Made by a program: the position numbers and the translations under genes. The notes under the pieces were generated by a model that saw nothing but the letters and a program-made list of their open reading frames with translations, had not been told where the DNA came from and ran no database searches. 59,036 nt of DNA. Source: Labyrinthula sp. Ha. Its lineage: Eukaryota > Sar > Bigyra > Labyrinthulida > Labyrinthulaceae. Location of the stretch: positions 1 to 59,036 of the forward strand of contig JAALGZ010000094.1 in NCBI GenBank assembly GCA_015227615.1, in the 5' to 3' direction. Shown here one piece after another: positions 1 to 11,559 of this stretch (positions are counted from its first letter, which is position 1; every line of letters starts with the position of its first letter).

Positions 1-1656
1 TGATGTGATAAAAGTAATCGGAGAAGGCGCTTATGGTTAATTATTTATGTTTTTGAATAAGTAGGTATTGTGTTAAAGTGTATAAATAAAAAAACTGGAG
101 ATTTTGTTGCTTTGAAGAAGTTTAAGAGTGATGATGAAGAAGCAATAGTACACAAGAATATATTTCGAGAAGGTTTATGATAATAGAAAATGTTATTCTT
201 TAGTGCGAATTCTTCGAATTCTTCGCCATCAAAACATAGTTCATTTAATAGAAGGATTCAAAAGAAAAGTAAAAGTAGCTTTTATTTATTCAAAGGGTCA
301 ATTATACTTGGTTTTTGAGTTGATGGATAAAAACTTGTTAGAATGCTTAGAAGCTAATCCAAAAGGGTTTAAAGCAAGTATTTTTTTCTCTTGCCATAAG
401 ATAAGAACTTGTAAGACATTATGCATATCAACTTTGTGCTGGAATTAAATACTGTCATGAAAAAAATGTAATCCATCGCGACATTAAACCAGAAAACATT
501 CTAGGTAAGACTTCATGTCTTAATTATACAAAGTTAACAAGGATCATCGCTTGAAGTTGTGTGATTTTGGATTTGCAAGAGAAATTGCTGCAGCGGGAGA
601 GAAAGATCTAACAGACTATGTAGCAACAAGGTATAAGTATTTTAAGAAAGATCCTATAGATGGTATCGAGCACCTGAACTATTATTACAATCAACTACAT
701 ATGATTTTACAGTAGATTGTTGGGTGTTTATACTTTTCCTTAGTTAATATATAGGCAATTGGATGTATTATAGCAGAATTAGTTTTCTTTGGGAAATGTT
801 TATTTCTAGATGAATGGTCAACCTTTATTTCCAGGAGAAACAGAGTTAGATCAAGTGGAGATGATTGTTAATTGCTTGGGTTCAATTCCAAAAGGGAAGA
901 TCGTATGAAATATTATTTTTAGCATTACTTGACAAAGTTCAAAATGGGTTTTGTCTTAAAGGATTGGAAACAAGAGGTTCTCAAAAGGAAAGTCTTCTTC
1001 AAAAACTGGGAAAGAGTTGTGAAAGAGGAAGGCATGCAGACACCCTGTTATTCATAAAGAAATTACTTCAAGTTGATGCAAACGATAGGATGAAGAGTTC
1101 TGAGTTTTTCGACCATGAATATCTAAATCATAAAAAGAAGGACATTGATAATCTGTTGTATTCCATTTGAATATAATTTTTTAGTCAATCAAATTCTGTT
1201 CGAGGTAGTAGATTGGAAGAGATGACTCAGGATTCAGTTTTGTTAACAGGAAGAACAAGTTATAGTAAAAAAAGTTTGGAAGGCCATTCTCAGTCAGTTT
1301 CACGCAGAGGAAAGAAGAAGAGAAGGTATAAACAGCATTATACTGGGTATACCGAAATGTGTGTCCAAGATATTTGGTCTGAACAAAAGCTTGACGATGA
1401 GAACAAGTTACCACAGATTAATCAAAGTCGTTTTGAAATGAAGAAAAAGTTTAAATACCTTGATCAAAAACAATTAAGAAAAAATAGAGGACATAGAGTT
1501 AACAGAAAAATTATTTCGATGCAACAAGGGCCTATTAAAATGTCAGTTGGATCCACATCAATTACAAAAAAAAGAAAAGTAAGAGGAAAGAAAAGACCGA
1601 GTCATTATGTACCACCGCTTGTAGTAGATTCAGTAGCATCAGCAGAAAATAAATGA
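1..1656 (+). CDS. CDKL-type serine/threonine protein kinase, 3' part, multi-intron
   Basis: Partial at the left edge, where the glycine loop (GEGAYG) is read. Splicing gives a kinase domain with the VAIK lysine in ALKKF, the catalytic loop [12 protein letters not shown], the DFG motif in LCDFGFA, the T-loop end ATRWYRAPE and CWAIGC, closest to the CDKL1-5 family, whose members act in cilium length control and signalling. Introns inferred from frame and GT-AG ends: 36-64, 173-203, 269-295, 378-405, 505-533, 631-659, 724-754, 782-809, probably 903-922, and 1155-1184, that is 20-31 nt each; one or two more are likely between 930 and 1050, where the frame changes and I could not fix the junction. 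The intron at 269-295 is 27 nt and free of stops, so it hides in an open frame. After the kinase domain a basic tail rich in K and R (from about 1290) ends at TGA 1654-1656. Family call is confident, exact subfamily less so. Confidence 0.85.
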
Positions 1657-4600
1657 TATTTTCTTGTAGAATTAAACTTAAAATAAACGTTACGTGATTT
1701 TACATAATTACGTTATTTTAGCTCTTGTACTATATTCTCAGTGGCTAATCGTATAGATCTGACTCTAAGACTCTCCTTGAAAATGCAGGAAGTAAAATAA
1801 TAGAAAGGTGATCTATGAGACCAAACTCTATATATTTAGTTTTGTCCTGTGAAAACTTACTTTGTTCGTCAATTATTGAGTATCTTGTTGAGTTTATTCT
1901 TTCGTATGAACTGATACAAAAAGTCTTGACTGTAATACATTTCTTATGTTAAACATAGAAAATCCAGTGTTTATTTCATCTGGAAGGTCATAAGCAAAAC
2001 TTCAGAAAAAATATATCTTCCTTTTGAAGTTTTTTAGCTAAGATTAAGCTCTAGCGCCTTAGTGATGAACTAATTCAAAATGTTCAACATCTAACAATAA
2101 GCATCTTCACAGGGTAAAATCGTTTTCCAATGTACCAGTGCTCACAATATACCATTGACTACACCCTGCAGAAAAAAAATAAATTTAAGGCCCAGAAGAA
2201 AGTACTCTTTTGTGTTTTTGGATCGAACTAACATCTGTACGAAGTAGTCCAAAAATATTTTTCTTGATTTGTTCATATTTGGTGTTTCATATTTTTAAAA
2301 TGTAGTTAAAAATATAACAATTTAAAATCAATTATATTATGCTGTAGAAATTCATAAGCAGAACAATTGATTAAAATATTGTATATCCATATCACCATTA
2401 ATATCTACCATTTCATTTGTACAGTGATATGAATCTTTTACGAGTCATATACGAGTAAATGTTTGAAATATTCTCCAATGTATCCTGTAATTAATGCAGA
2501 GCAAAAACATTATTGGAAAACTAGTGGTAAGTTACATTGGATAAAATTAGTCTTCTTTCATTTGAAGTTAATTTGTTTTTCTATTTATCTTATATACCTC
2601 TATTGAGATAAACCGTAACAAAACAACGAAATGATAATAAATCTTAAGTGGATCTTGCAGCAAAAATTAAAACTAGGATTTAGGTCACTAATTAGCAGTA
2701 TTGAAGCCAAGGTATCATAGAGATATTGCTACCCTGTTTCCGGATGTAGAAATTTAATAGGAATAAGTATTTCGAACCAATCGAGGCACCTTATCAACAC
2801 CATAATATTTTTACCCTTCTGAGACAAGTATGAAAAATTAATTTTTCAAAGTGAAAAAGTCTAGTTGGTCTTGAAAGTCATTAATGTTCTATTCTATAAA
2901 ATGTCAAATGGTGCGGCATGAGAGAAAACACTCTTTCTTATATGAGTAGACAGGAAATATTTTTAAAGTAATCTCTCAGCTCAAGAACATTTAAGTTCAA
3001 CTCTTAAAAGAATACTTGGGCTCAAGCTGTAATATAATCAAAACGCGCTAACCTCGTTCTCTTCGTGCAAAGTATATGAGCTAAGATAGATACTAAATTG
3101 CCAACCATAATTCTCATATTAGACAATACCCTGAGCTTAGCTGCGTAGCTTTTACCACTACAATCTTTTCTGAGTGCCATTGTATGGGACTTAGTTTCAT
3201 AAAAGTCTATTATCAACTTTACATAAAGATTATCATCCTCTAAGGCTTCTGTGGTAACTAATAAGCTTTAGTCTTTCTCTTATTAATATATCACTATTCA
3301 TTACTTTTCAACTTATCATGACCGCTTCTATTCTATATGATAATATCCATAGATGCGATCTTGTAGCTACAAAAGTTTTACCATACTAAAGCTTACAGAT
3401 TGTTTTGATTAATATTATGAATGTGAATATTCAATAAGTCTGCTTTTTCTTTGATACAGCTCTTAACAAATCGTCGAAAGAAAAAATGTTAAAAAAAAAC
3501 ACAGAATCTCCTGAGCCACAGAGTTTTGTCATAAAATTTGATCCTGCTAAGCTAGGATATCTTTTTTTTGAACTAGTTTTTCCTTTGTCTATCTGTAACA
3601 AAAGTTTGTTTTTTCAAGACCTATAATTCTAAGGGAAAGCAGACCCTAAAGCTATGTGCTAGTTACTTTAACAGTATTGCTAAGTCTTTTTATTCAAGCT
3701 TTACTACAAGAAAACCAGACCTTTTTAACTTTCCAAAAAATACAACCACATGCTAGCAAAGTTGAGTATTATTTTGAATGAACTTAAAGAATGTTCTAAG
3801 TATTTGCAATAACTCTTACTCACATCTCGTAAGCTTAAACTGTTTCTAAACCTTTTATTTTATGTCCATTGAGAATAGTTAGATATGGGAAACGTCTTAG
3901 AGGTTTTTTCCGCTTTCCTCTAAGTAGCGCTATATAAATAGAAGTCACAGAGTTGATATTTATTGTATTGTTTACCCAAGGGAAACAAAACCACCTAAAA
4001 TTTAAGAAAGACAAAAATACATACTTTTCTCCAAAAACACCTTTTATTTGTGACATATACGTTCTAATGAATTTACCTCACGCACCTTTGTAATTAAACT
4101 ACCCGTTCTCTTAGCACAAAACCGAGTAGAAACAATTTTTCAGGAGCAAACTTGACAAAACTTCTACTAAGCTGCTTTCATTGAGGAATAGGAACAAGTT
4201 TAAACTATACCGGTTTTTGTGAAATGCTTGTTGAAAATCAATTTAGCTTCTTTGGTACCATTGTGAAGTTTGGAATGAAATTGATGGTTCTGCGCTAAGG
4301 GCATAAAAAAAAGAAGCAAACTACAGTAATCTGACAATATCTTTCAAATTCCTTAATTATTGTAAGAAAACAACATTGATTATTTTAATTTCTTAGACAT
4401 GTTTTTCTCATGCTTCATGGTAGATGAAAAAGCTCATTTCAAAAAAAGTAAAGATAATAATGTTGGTATTCGCCATAAGCTTTCTCCTACTTGAAAGTAA
4501 TCTGTAGTTTTTTTTATAGTTGGAATACAGGAGTGATAAGACATGCGAGTACCTTTGGTATTCTCGTGGGTTCCCATTTCTCATATGTTTTCTCGAAATA

Positions 4601-4733
4601 CTGAATAAAATCTTTTTCTAAATTTCATTGGTGGATTTAGCCAATGATGTTTCATTATATTGGGATAATACAAAACAGACAATTTTTTCACACAAGAATT
4701 TTCTTAAAAAAACATTTGTATATTACTATTAAA
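1657..4733. other. intergenic, no gene seen
   Basis: About 3 kb of AT-rich DNA. The longest open frames are 64-73 codons, have no recognisable domain and are not clearly conserved. I see no tRNA, rRNA or element ends here. The last part is the upstream region of the gene starting at 4734. Confidence 0.6.
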
Positions 4734-5672
4734 ATGTCATTAAAAGTATATTATAAAAACAAGAATAAAAATGAAATTATAATTACAAACCAACTCAAAA
4801 AGAAGAAAGGATATAAGAAATTTTTACTAGAATCTTTTCACATGGATGAACATGTTCATAAACTCACATTTAACTCTGTTACTCCTCCTTTGTCAGCCTC
4901 TGACCTTCTTCATGTAAAGAATTTTATTGCAGCTTCCGAGTTTAACATAATTCAGTTTGTTAATATGAACCAAAATGTAAAAGAATTGTCCAATTTCATA
5001 CAAAGAATAAATATAACAACAGCCATAGTAAACACAATTGTTATTATCCTCAAGGACTGTCTCGAAGAACTGTGTCATTTTCTTTATGGTTTTAGGTCAG
5101 CTACACATTTCAAATATCTTATACTTTTACTTCCAAATAAACAAGAAAATAAATCTATTACAACTATGTATAAGAATATCAACATCAATGTTGAAAACCT
5201 ACATATTAGACGAAGCTCATTCTTTTCTTTATTTACTCGAGCTTCATTTGCTTCTAGCATACTATATACAGTAACTAAATTGCGAATGGATATAAATTTT
5301 GCAAAACCAGTGGAAGCTGCTCGAACTTTTTTGGAGATGTCAAGAGTCCAATACAACGTGAAGTTTAGAGAACTTATTCTTCAGTCATCAGGTTCAGATA
5401 AATCTTTTAGTTCATATGAATGGGTGTATTGTCTAAATAATTTAGTTTCCTCACAGTCAGAAGTTTTTAATTTTGAATGGTATGGAATCATTCCTATTTT
5501 TAAAAGTCGCGATATCTTAATCTATTGTCTTATAAAGCAAGTCCGGGATCTAGATATAAAAGTCAGGTTAAGGTTTTACGGCAGTGATAGAAAATTTATC
5601 ACTCAATATAAGAGACTTCAAGTTTTGAAAAATTTAGAACATAATAACTATGAAAATTTTGATATGCGCTAG
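4734..5672 (+). CDS. unknown protein, lineage-specific paralogous family (member 1)
   Basis: Function not recognised. The open frame begins at ATG 4644, but the start at 4734 (MSLKVYY) is preferred because it aligns with the N-terminus MSINLYF of the paralogue at 5912-6847. Shared blocks include FNIIQFVNMNQN against FDVIHFKNMDQG, a block ELxxFLxxFxS, and AARTFLEMS against LARIFLEIS followed by SYxWxxC. The regular spacing of hydrophobic residues and blocks such as FKYLILLLP recall degenerate leucine-rich repeats, as in F-box/LRR proteins, but no canonical LxxLxLxxN is visible. No signal peptide or clear membrane segment. It is convergent with 5912-6847. A truncated copy lies at 24485-25223 next to an LTR. 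Confidence 0.6.
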   Translation: MSLKVYYKNKNKNEIIITNQLKKKKGYKKFLLESFHMDEHVHKLTFNSVTPPLSASDLLHVKNFIAASEFNIIQFVNMNQNVKELSNFIQRINITTAIVNTIVIILKDCLEELCHFLYGFRSATHFKYLILLLPNKQENKSITTMYKNININVENLHIRRSSFFSLFTRASFASSILYTVTKLRMDINFAKPVEAARTFLEMSRVQYNVKFRELILQSSGSDKSFSSYEWVYCLNNLVSSQSEVFNFEWYGIIPIFKSRDILIYCLIKQVRDLDIKVRLRFYGSDRKFITQYKRLQVLKNLEHNNYENFDMR

Positions 5673-5911
5673 GTCGAAAAGTATTCTACTTCTGAAGTTC
5701 ATGGAGAACTATTTTTCTAAGTTGTTTTTTATTTTTTGAATCAGATAATTTAATTTAGAATCTTGCTATAAGATGAAGATTCAAAAAATATAATGCTTAG
5801 AATAAGTTTCGACTCTTTAATACTAAGTTATACCTTTATGAAATTTTTAAATACTCATATTAGAATCATTTTGTCATTAAAACTTTGCTAAATACTATTT
5901 TTTCTATCTAG

Positions 5912-6847
5912 TTATACAATAACAAAATTATTATAATTGAAATAACCCATAGATATCAGTATTCTAAGTTTTCTAGATACACGATATTTCAAATCAGAAG
6001 TCCCATTGAGTTTAATCTCTGCTACATCAACTGTTTCTCCAATATGTTTAACTAAAAGCAAAGTGAAAGGAAGGAGATAATTTGTTTTGTTAGTGCTATT
6101 TTTCCAAGATAACCTCTCAAATCCACCATTTGAAATCAAAAGAGATTCAAAACAAATAATCCATCCATAACTACCAACAAACCTTCCACCCCAAGCAGCA
6201 AATGATAAGTTTTTACAATTCGACAACAACCTTGAATATGAAATTTCCAAGAAAATTCTTGCTAAATGTCGAGGTTTAAATAAACTAAGGTCAACATCTA
6301 TATTTGTAAGACAGAGAGAAATATTAAGAATAGAGAAATTTCTACTTATAAAAGAAAGAGAAGAAATATTACGAAGAGAGATTTGTCTAAGTTGAATTGT
6401 AAAGTTCTTGACTTTTTTCTGAACTAAACTTCGTTTTTCTTCTGAATTAAAGTACAAGTAAAGATTCTCAAAAGAAGGATTTGAACCAAAAGCTTTTAAG
6501 AAATAAGTTAGCTCTGAAAAAGAATTATTTAAATGCAAAAAAACTGTTTTTACACCAACTTTTGTTAGATCAAGGTGTGTAAACAAGTTTGGTAAATATT
6601 GAGAACCCTGATCCATATTCTTAAAATGAATCACATCAAAATTACATAATTTGGATAGTTTTTTCATAAGAGAAGAGTCTGATTTTGATAAAGGAAGATT
6701 TAATGAATTTATTTCCAGAGGAACTTTAGAGTTGTACCTTTTATGAGATTTTGCTGGTATGACTTCAAAACTTTTATTGTCTTTTACTTTATGTGTTACA
6801 AGAAGGAAAATTGGATAAGTGGTAGAAAAATATAAATTGATTGACAT
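5912..6847 (-). CDS. unknown protein, lineage-specific paralogous family (member 2, copy A)
   Basis: 311 residues from an ATG (MSINLYF). It is homologous to the convergent neighbour 4734-5672 and nearly identical to 25463-26398. The two copies agree through roughly the first 215 residues but differ at about a dozen positions in the C-terminal 80. That step coincides with a change from near-identical to diverged DNA, so it looks like a gene-conversion edge. The sequence has alternating hydrophobic blocks (LNLPLSKSD, LYLYFN, LNISLCLTNIDVDLS) suggesting a degenerate repeat fold. There is no known catalytic motif, and the function is unknown. Its upstream region holds the palindrome at 6941-6956. 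Confidence 0.65.
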   Translation of the reverse strand: MSINLYFSTTYPIFLLVTHKVKDNKSFEVIPAKSHKRYNSKVPLEINSLNLPLSKSDSSLMKKLSKLCNFDVIHFKNMDQGSQYLPNLFTHLDLTKVGVKTVFLHLNNSFSELTYFLKAFGSNPSFENLYLYFNSEEKRSLVQKKVKNFTIQLRQISLRNISSLSFISRNFSILNISLCLTNIDVDLSLFKPRHLARIFLEISYSRLLSNCKNLSFAAWGGRFVGSYGWIICFESLLISNGGFERLSWKNSTNKTNYLLPFTLLLVKHIGETVDVAEIKLNGTSDLKYRVSRKLRILISMGYFNYNNFVIV

Positions 6848-7172
6848 TTCTAAGTGTGAAAATAATAAAAATGAGGATATCTTAATTTTGTAGTTTAGCT
6901 TAATTGCAATTCTATAATATATTTTATAGAAGTACTCTTAATGGTACATACCATTACTTACCGTAACAAAGATATCCTGAAATATATACCAGCTACTGGT
7001 AGAGTACCGGAAGATATCTTACCGTAGAATGGTTTGGAAAGTAGAAGTTCTAACGTTAAGGATTTCGGGTCGAGATAGTTGTCTCGTCTCTATTTTTTCT
7101 TCGTGTGGAACTCGTTTACAGTTATTCGTAAAGCAAACCAAATAGATATCAATAACAACCTAAGCTAAGATT
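6848..7172. promoter_or_regulatory. divergent intergenic region with palindrome and repeated motifs
   Basis: It lies between the minus-strand gene at 5912-6847 and the small plus-strand ORF at 7173. A perfect inverted repeat AATGGTACATACCATT occupies 6941-6956. The octamer TTACCGTA occurs at 6959-6966 and again at 7019-7026, GATATC occurs twice, and AATGGT recurs at about 7028-7033, so the region can fold back on itself. Copy B (26492-26590) keeps the palindrome but has several changes in the loop. It could be a bidirectional promoter; this is inference. Confidence 0.35.
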
Positions 7173-7382
7173 GTGAGCACAAAAATAGACCATGTAAAAG
7201 TGGTTCCTTTCCGGATTCTGTTTATCTTTTTGGTTTATCTTTGTGTTAATTTAATTTGGAAAGAAGAAAAAAGATCTCATATCGTAGCAGCAACAATGCA
7301 TAATTATGATCAAGAAAGACTCCCGCCTAGGCTTTACCAATATTTTGAAAATCCTAAAAAACATAATATGAAGGAATTTTAG
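7173..7382 (+). CDS. small possible single-membrane-span peptide, copy A
   Basis: An open frame of 69 codons with a hydrophobic stretch (ILFIFLVYLCVNLIW) near residues 13-27, followed by a charged tail. The first codon is GTG and no in-frame ATG is available upstream, so if it is a gene it either starts at an inner ATG after the hydrophobic part or is an exon joined to something upstream. The protein is identical in copy B (26724-26933), but that DNA lies in a near-identical tract, so identity does not prove selection. Not recognised. Confidence 0.25.
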   Translation: MSTKIDHVKVVPFRILFIFLVYLCVNLIWKEEKRSHIVAATMHNYDQERLPPRLYQYFENPKKHNMKEF

Positions 7383-10300
7383 TTAGGTTAAAACTCACCT
7401 CATATTACTTGGGTCTGTACCAAGTAAGGCTTGAGATTCAAAATCTTAAAGTTATGAAGTTGAGGGGAAAATATTTAATCAATAGTTACGTTGGTAAAAA
7501 TAAATTTTCAGTGATTAATTAGTGTCTTGTTACCAGGAAAAAATGTAAACCAATCTCATAAAATTAGGTTGATAAAATATAGTTCTCACTATTCTAGAAG
7601 AATTTTTTGCAGTTCAACTTTTCAATAATATCTTCTTCAAGAGTGAGCTAATCTAATGTAGGATAGCTTTTTAGTTATGCATTTGATTTTTTGTCTTAAA
7701 CGACATTATCACTTATTATAAAATCTATAGAAACTTACCTCAGGATTCAAGCTGCTATCTTTCAAACTTGATTGCTACAAGGTCCTCTTTTATTATATTC
7801 TTCTAAGGTTAACTTATATTTCGGATGACTTACATGAAATTTACAAGCAACTATTTTCGAAAGTTCATAAGAGTAACAAAACCCTAAACCCCTATATCTA
7901 AAAAAAATATTTTATGTTGCAGTGCATAGAAGACTATTTGGTGTATTAAATGAAAAAAAAAACACATTCGTTAAAAAATACCTATTCATTTTGGTGTGTC
8001 AATCCTTTATTTAAGAAAGAGTAACAAAAAAAAACTAATGCTAAGCTACCCACACATTCAATGATAGTACTCACATAGAACCTAGGCCTCGTACCAAACA
8101 ATGCAAAATCTCTGTTTTCCCAAATCCTGAGATCAAAATGATATCCCTAACTTGTCAAGAATACAGCATAATTACCATGATGTCTAATCCATTCTCCCAA
8201 TTTTCAAGCATATCTCTAAGATATTGAAAATACCTTCTGAAACCAATCAATTTTAAATTTTACAGAATTAAATCAATGAAAAGTATATTAACTTTGATAA
8301 CTTGAAATAAGGCTTATTTTATTTGCTGATTATTACCACCAAATATTGCTCAAATATCATATTTTAATCTATAAAGCTGCTTGTAGTGAGAAAACTCATT
8401 TATAATTTAACTGGATATTGATAAGGGTTCATATTTTAAATCTTGGGTAAGGTTATCTCCAAGTGCCCTTTCAACGAGTTTATTGATTAATTAAAAATAT
8501 AAATTGAGGTGTAACTTCTTGACGAACTAATCAGTAGATATTACACCTCTTCGTAGACATTAAGGGTCCATAAAGATGGATGCATTAAGCAATTAACCTT
8601 ATATTAATAATATAATAATAACTAATTGAGCTATATTTGACTTAGAAATTTAAATTTGCAAGAGATTCTGGGTTAGAGTTGCGAGACCTTTCAGCCTTCC
8701 ATACACATAAAACTCTGCTCCAAGCTTCCGTAACCACCAAGAAAATCACCAATGATTTTTAAACAATTTTCAAGGAAATTTCAGATTTTTTTAAAGAAAT
8801 TTGGAAATTGGGGCAAAAACTTCTGTTATCTACTTTCAATAGTGCAAAAGCACCATAAATACTTATCTACAGCCTCAACATACCGAATTGGGTAAAATTA
8901 GAGGAGAACCAATGATAATTGAAGATTTTTATGCTGAAGGCTCTTGTATAGCTTTGACAAAACTACAACCAAATTAAAGGTTCTAATACATTACAAGAAA
9001 AGACTCTGTTAAATGTTGGATATTCTTGGTTTTGCAATTCGATATAACAAAGTATCATTAGCAAAATTTTTCTAATAAAGCTATGCTTACAACATGATAT
9101 ATGCTAGTAATTTCAACTGCGTTTTAGTAACTCTCCCACTAACTGCACCAATTATTCTTTGTTAGGATAGTTGACTTTCGCTCAGAGTTAACCTTTGAAA
9201 AAAAAAAGACTGGGTCTCTATTACACGAGATATTGCGGGACAATATTTTATTCTTATCTGAGGAAATTGAACGAAGGGTTAATACCCAAATCTCGGGTTT
9301 ATATCGAGTTGTCTATATCAATTTTGTATAGTTATCATTTTTCATTTATCATTTATCAATAATTGTTGTAGTATCAAATAGTATTGATAGTATTTTGGGG
9401 AATTAAGGCAATAATGAATTTAAGAACAAAAAATATAGGTAAATACTATTGCAGCAAAGCATAGAATAACTGCAAGCTAATAATTATAATAAAAACCCTA
9501 AAACCCTTAGACATAAACGGTCTAGAAGTGATCCTAAGTATTCATATAGATCTGTATAGGTATAAGGAATATATTTCATGTTCATTACAATACGTTTTAT
9601 GAGTAGATACTTCAGATTGACTTTTTGATCACCGAAGTAAGCTTGAATTAAATTAGTTTATAAGTAAAGTGCTCTGGTTAGTACCTCCACAATGATATAG
9701 AATACCTGGCTATTCCAAGGTTCATCTCGTGTAGGCAAATAATTCATTTACCTTCCATGCATAATAAAAATAAATGGTAGAAATATTGTAGGTAAATATA
9801 AAAAATGCTCGATCTTTCTGCATACAAACACCCCTTTCCCTCTTTATTTAGGCTGTTTATAAAAAGAATTTCCTTTATGAATGGAAAATATACCGGGCAA
9901 TTATGCTATTTCTTCCATGGGATTTTCAAATCTCACTGATGAAAAGGTTATCTGTGATAAAAAATTCAAAATAAAAGCTTAAGCGCTTTGATTTTTGTTT
10001 CTCAAGTACAATAAATTGTATTCCAATATGCTCCTATCCATACATAGTAACAGGTATTAACCGCATCAAAGTAAGTTGGTAGTAGCAAATGTTTTAGAAG
10101 AGATGAATCATATATTCCCTTTAAAAATAAAAGTTACTGACCTTTGTTGTCGCAGTTTTCGAGACAATATAGTTCAATATCAAATTTTATTTCTTTTCCC
10201 ATAGGTATATGGCACTATAAGTTAGCATTTATTATTCAAAGATTTTAGGGTATTTGACTGCTTAAATCATCTCTAATTGCGACATTATACTTACTAGCAA

Positions 10301-11559
10301 CAGGAAGTTGATACTCGTACTTTGGCTGGAGAAAATTGGTAACGATAAATAAATTATACACGCAGTATCAATATTAAAGATATTTTTATTTTTCAAAAAA
10401 CAAGTAACTTAATCCTTTCTTATCTATACTTTTCCCCACATATTCTGTACTAAATCCGATTTCGCTCAACCTAAAAAATAATTCCACATAATTATTACTA
10501 GCAAGTGAATATGAATATCTTGAATTAGATTTTTATACGCTGTTCTTTGGGATAAAAAGTTTATATATATTGGTAATAGTTTAAATCTTCGAGAGATAAT
10601 GTTCTTAAGGGTAATATTACTGAAGACATTCTAAAATCAAGGAAGTAGAAAGAGTTGGTGATCTTTCTTTAAAATATAAATTAAATGACCTGGTTTAAGT
10701 AAAAACAGTGGTAGGGAAACGTGCAAAGATCCGAATGGAAATAACACTCGTAGTCGGGTTTCTATCTGCCTGTGTCACCGATTTTTTAAAAGATCATTTT
10801 TATTTCTCTTTAGGTCTAAATGACTGGTTGCAGAGCTCCCAGTTTTATAATTGTTGTTATATATAGAAATGTGCATTTATATCTTCATGTCAACTTAAAC
10901 ATGAATTTATGGGCTTTGAAAAAGTCTAAAAGGATTTAGTAATGCTCTGAGGTACCTTGAGGGATGATTAAGCAACTTTGAGTTTTCCCGGGAATTTTTA
11001 CCAAGTGAAAGCCCAAGACACATTGCCCAAATTGCAGCTCCTGGTCCCCGTATTTTTTCTTTTCATGGGAAAGCTACATTTCTTACCAACTGTAGTAGAT
11101 CTAAGCAAAATCCACAACTTGAATAAAATAGTCCTTTTTCAGTAGCTCATGCTGCTTCAGCTGATTTATTGTAAGTGCAATACTGGAAAAAAGTTTTATC
11201 CTCTGCTTGATGTATTATCTTAGACCTAAGGGGTACCTTACGATGTTTACTTTGCATTTGTATCTACGTATATAGACGTAACTCAACTCTTAGATCGTAT
11301 AATTTTGTTTGATTCAAAACCTATATATATATATTTCCCAAATAGTCTAACACATAGATAAATTTGTAGTTATGTGTTGTTACCTAATATAAATTCTTTA
11401 TGCTTATTATCACTGATTAGGCTATTGCTACATAGCCTGGACCCTTCCTTTACTCGATAAATATCTTTTTCATTTTGAAAACCATTTTTCTTTAGCTTGA
11501 TTTGCTTTTGAATTCATTGTGCAAAATATTTGTCAAATGGAAACTTGCTCCTAAGGCTT
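7383..11559. other. long non-coding stretch inside the duplication
   Basis: About 4.2 kb, AT-rich, with no open frame worth calling on either strand and no element ends that I recognise. It is almost identical to 26934-31110 apart from a short diverged island at about 8285-8405 and homopolymer length changes. Telomere-like AACCCTAAACCCC (about 7880-7893) and AAACCCTAAAACCC (about 9492-9505) occur as single short matches only. Confidence 0.6.

Noticed and set aside
3022-4056. Minus-strand frames of 64 and 73 codons in the first gene-free region
   Set aside because: Short, no domain, no homologue in the window; AT-rich chance frames.
7880-9505. Telomere-like ACCCTAAACCCC words at about 7880 and 9492
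   Set aside because: Single short matches without tandem repetition; not an interstitial telomere array.
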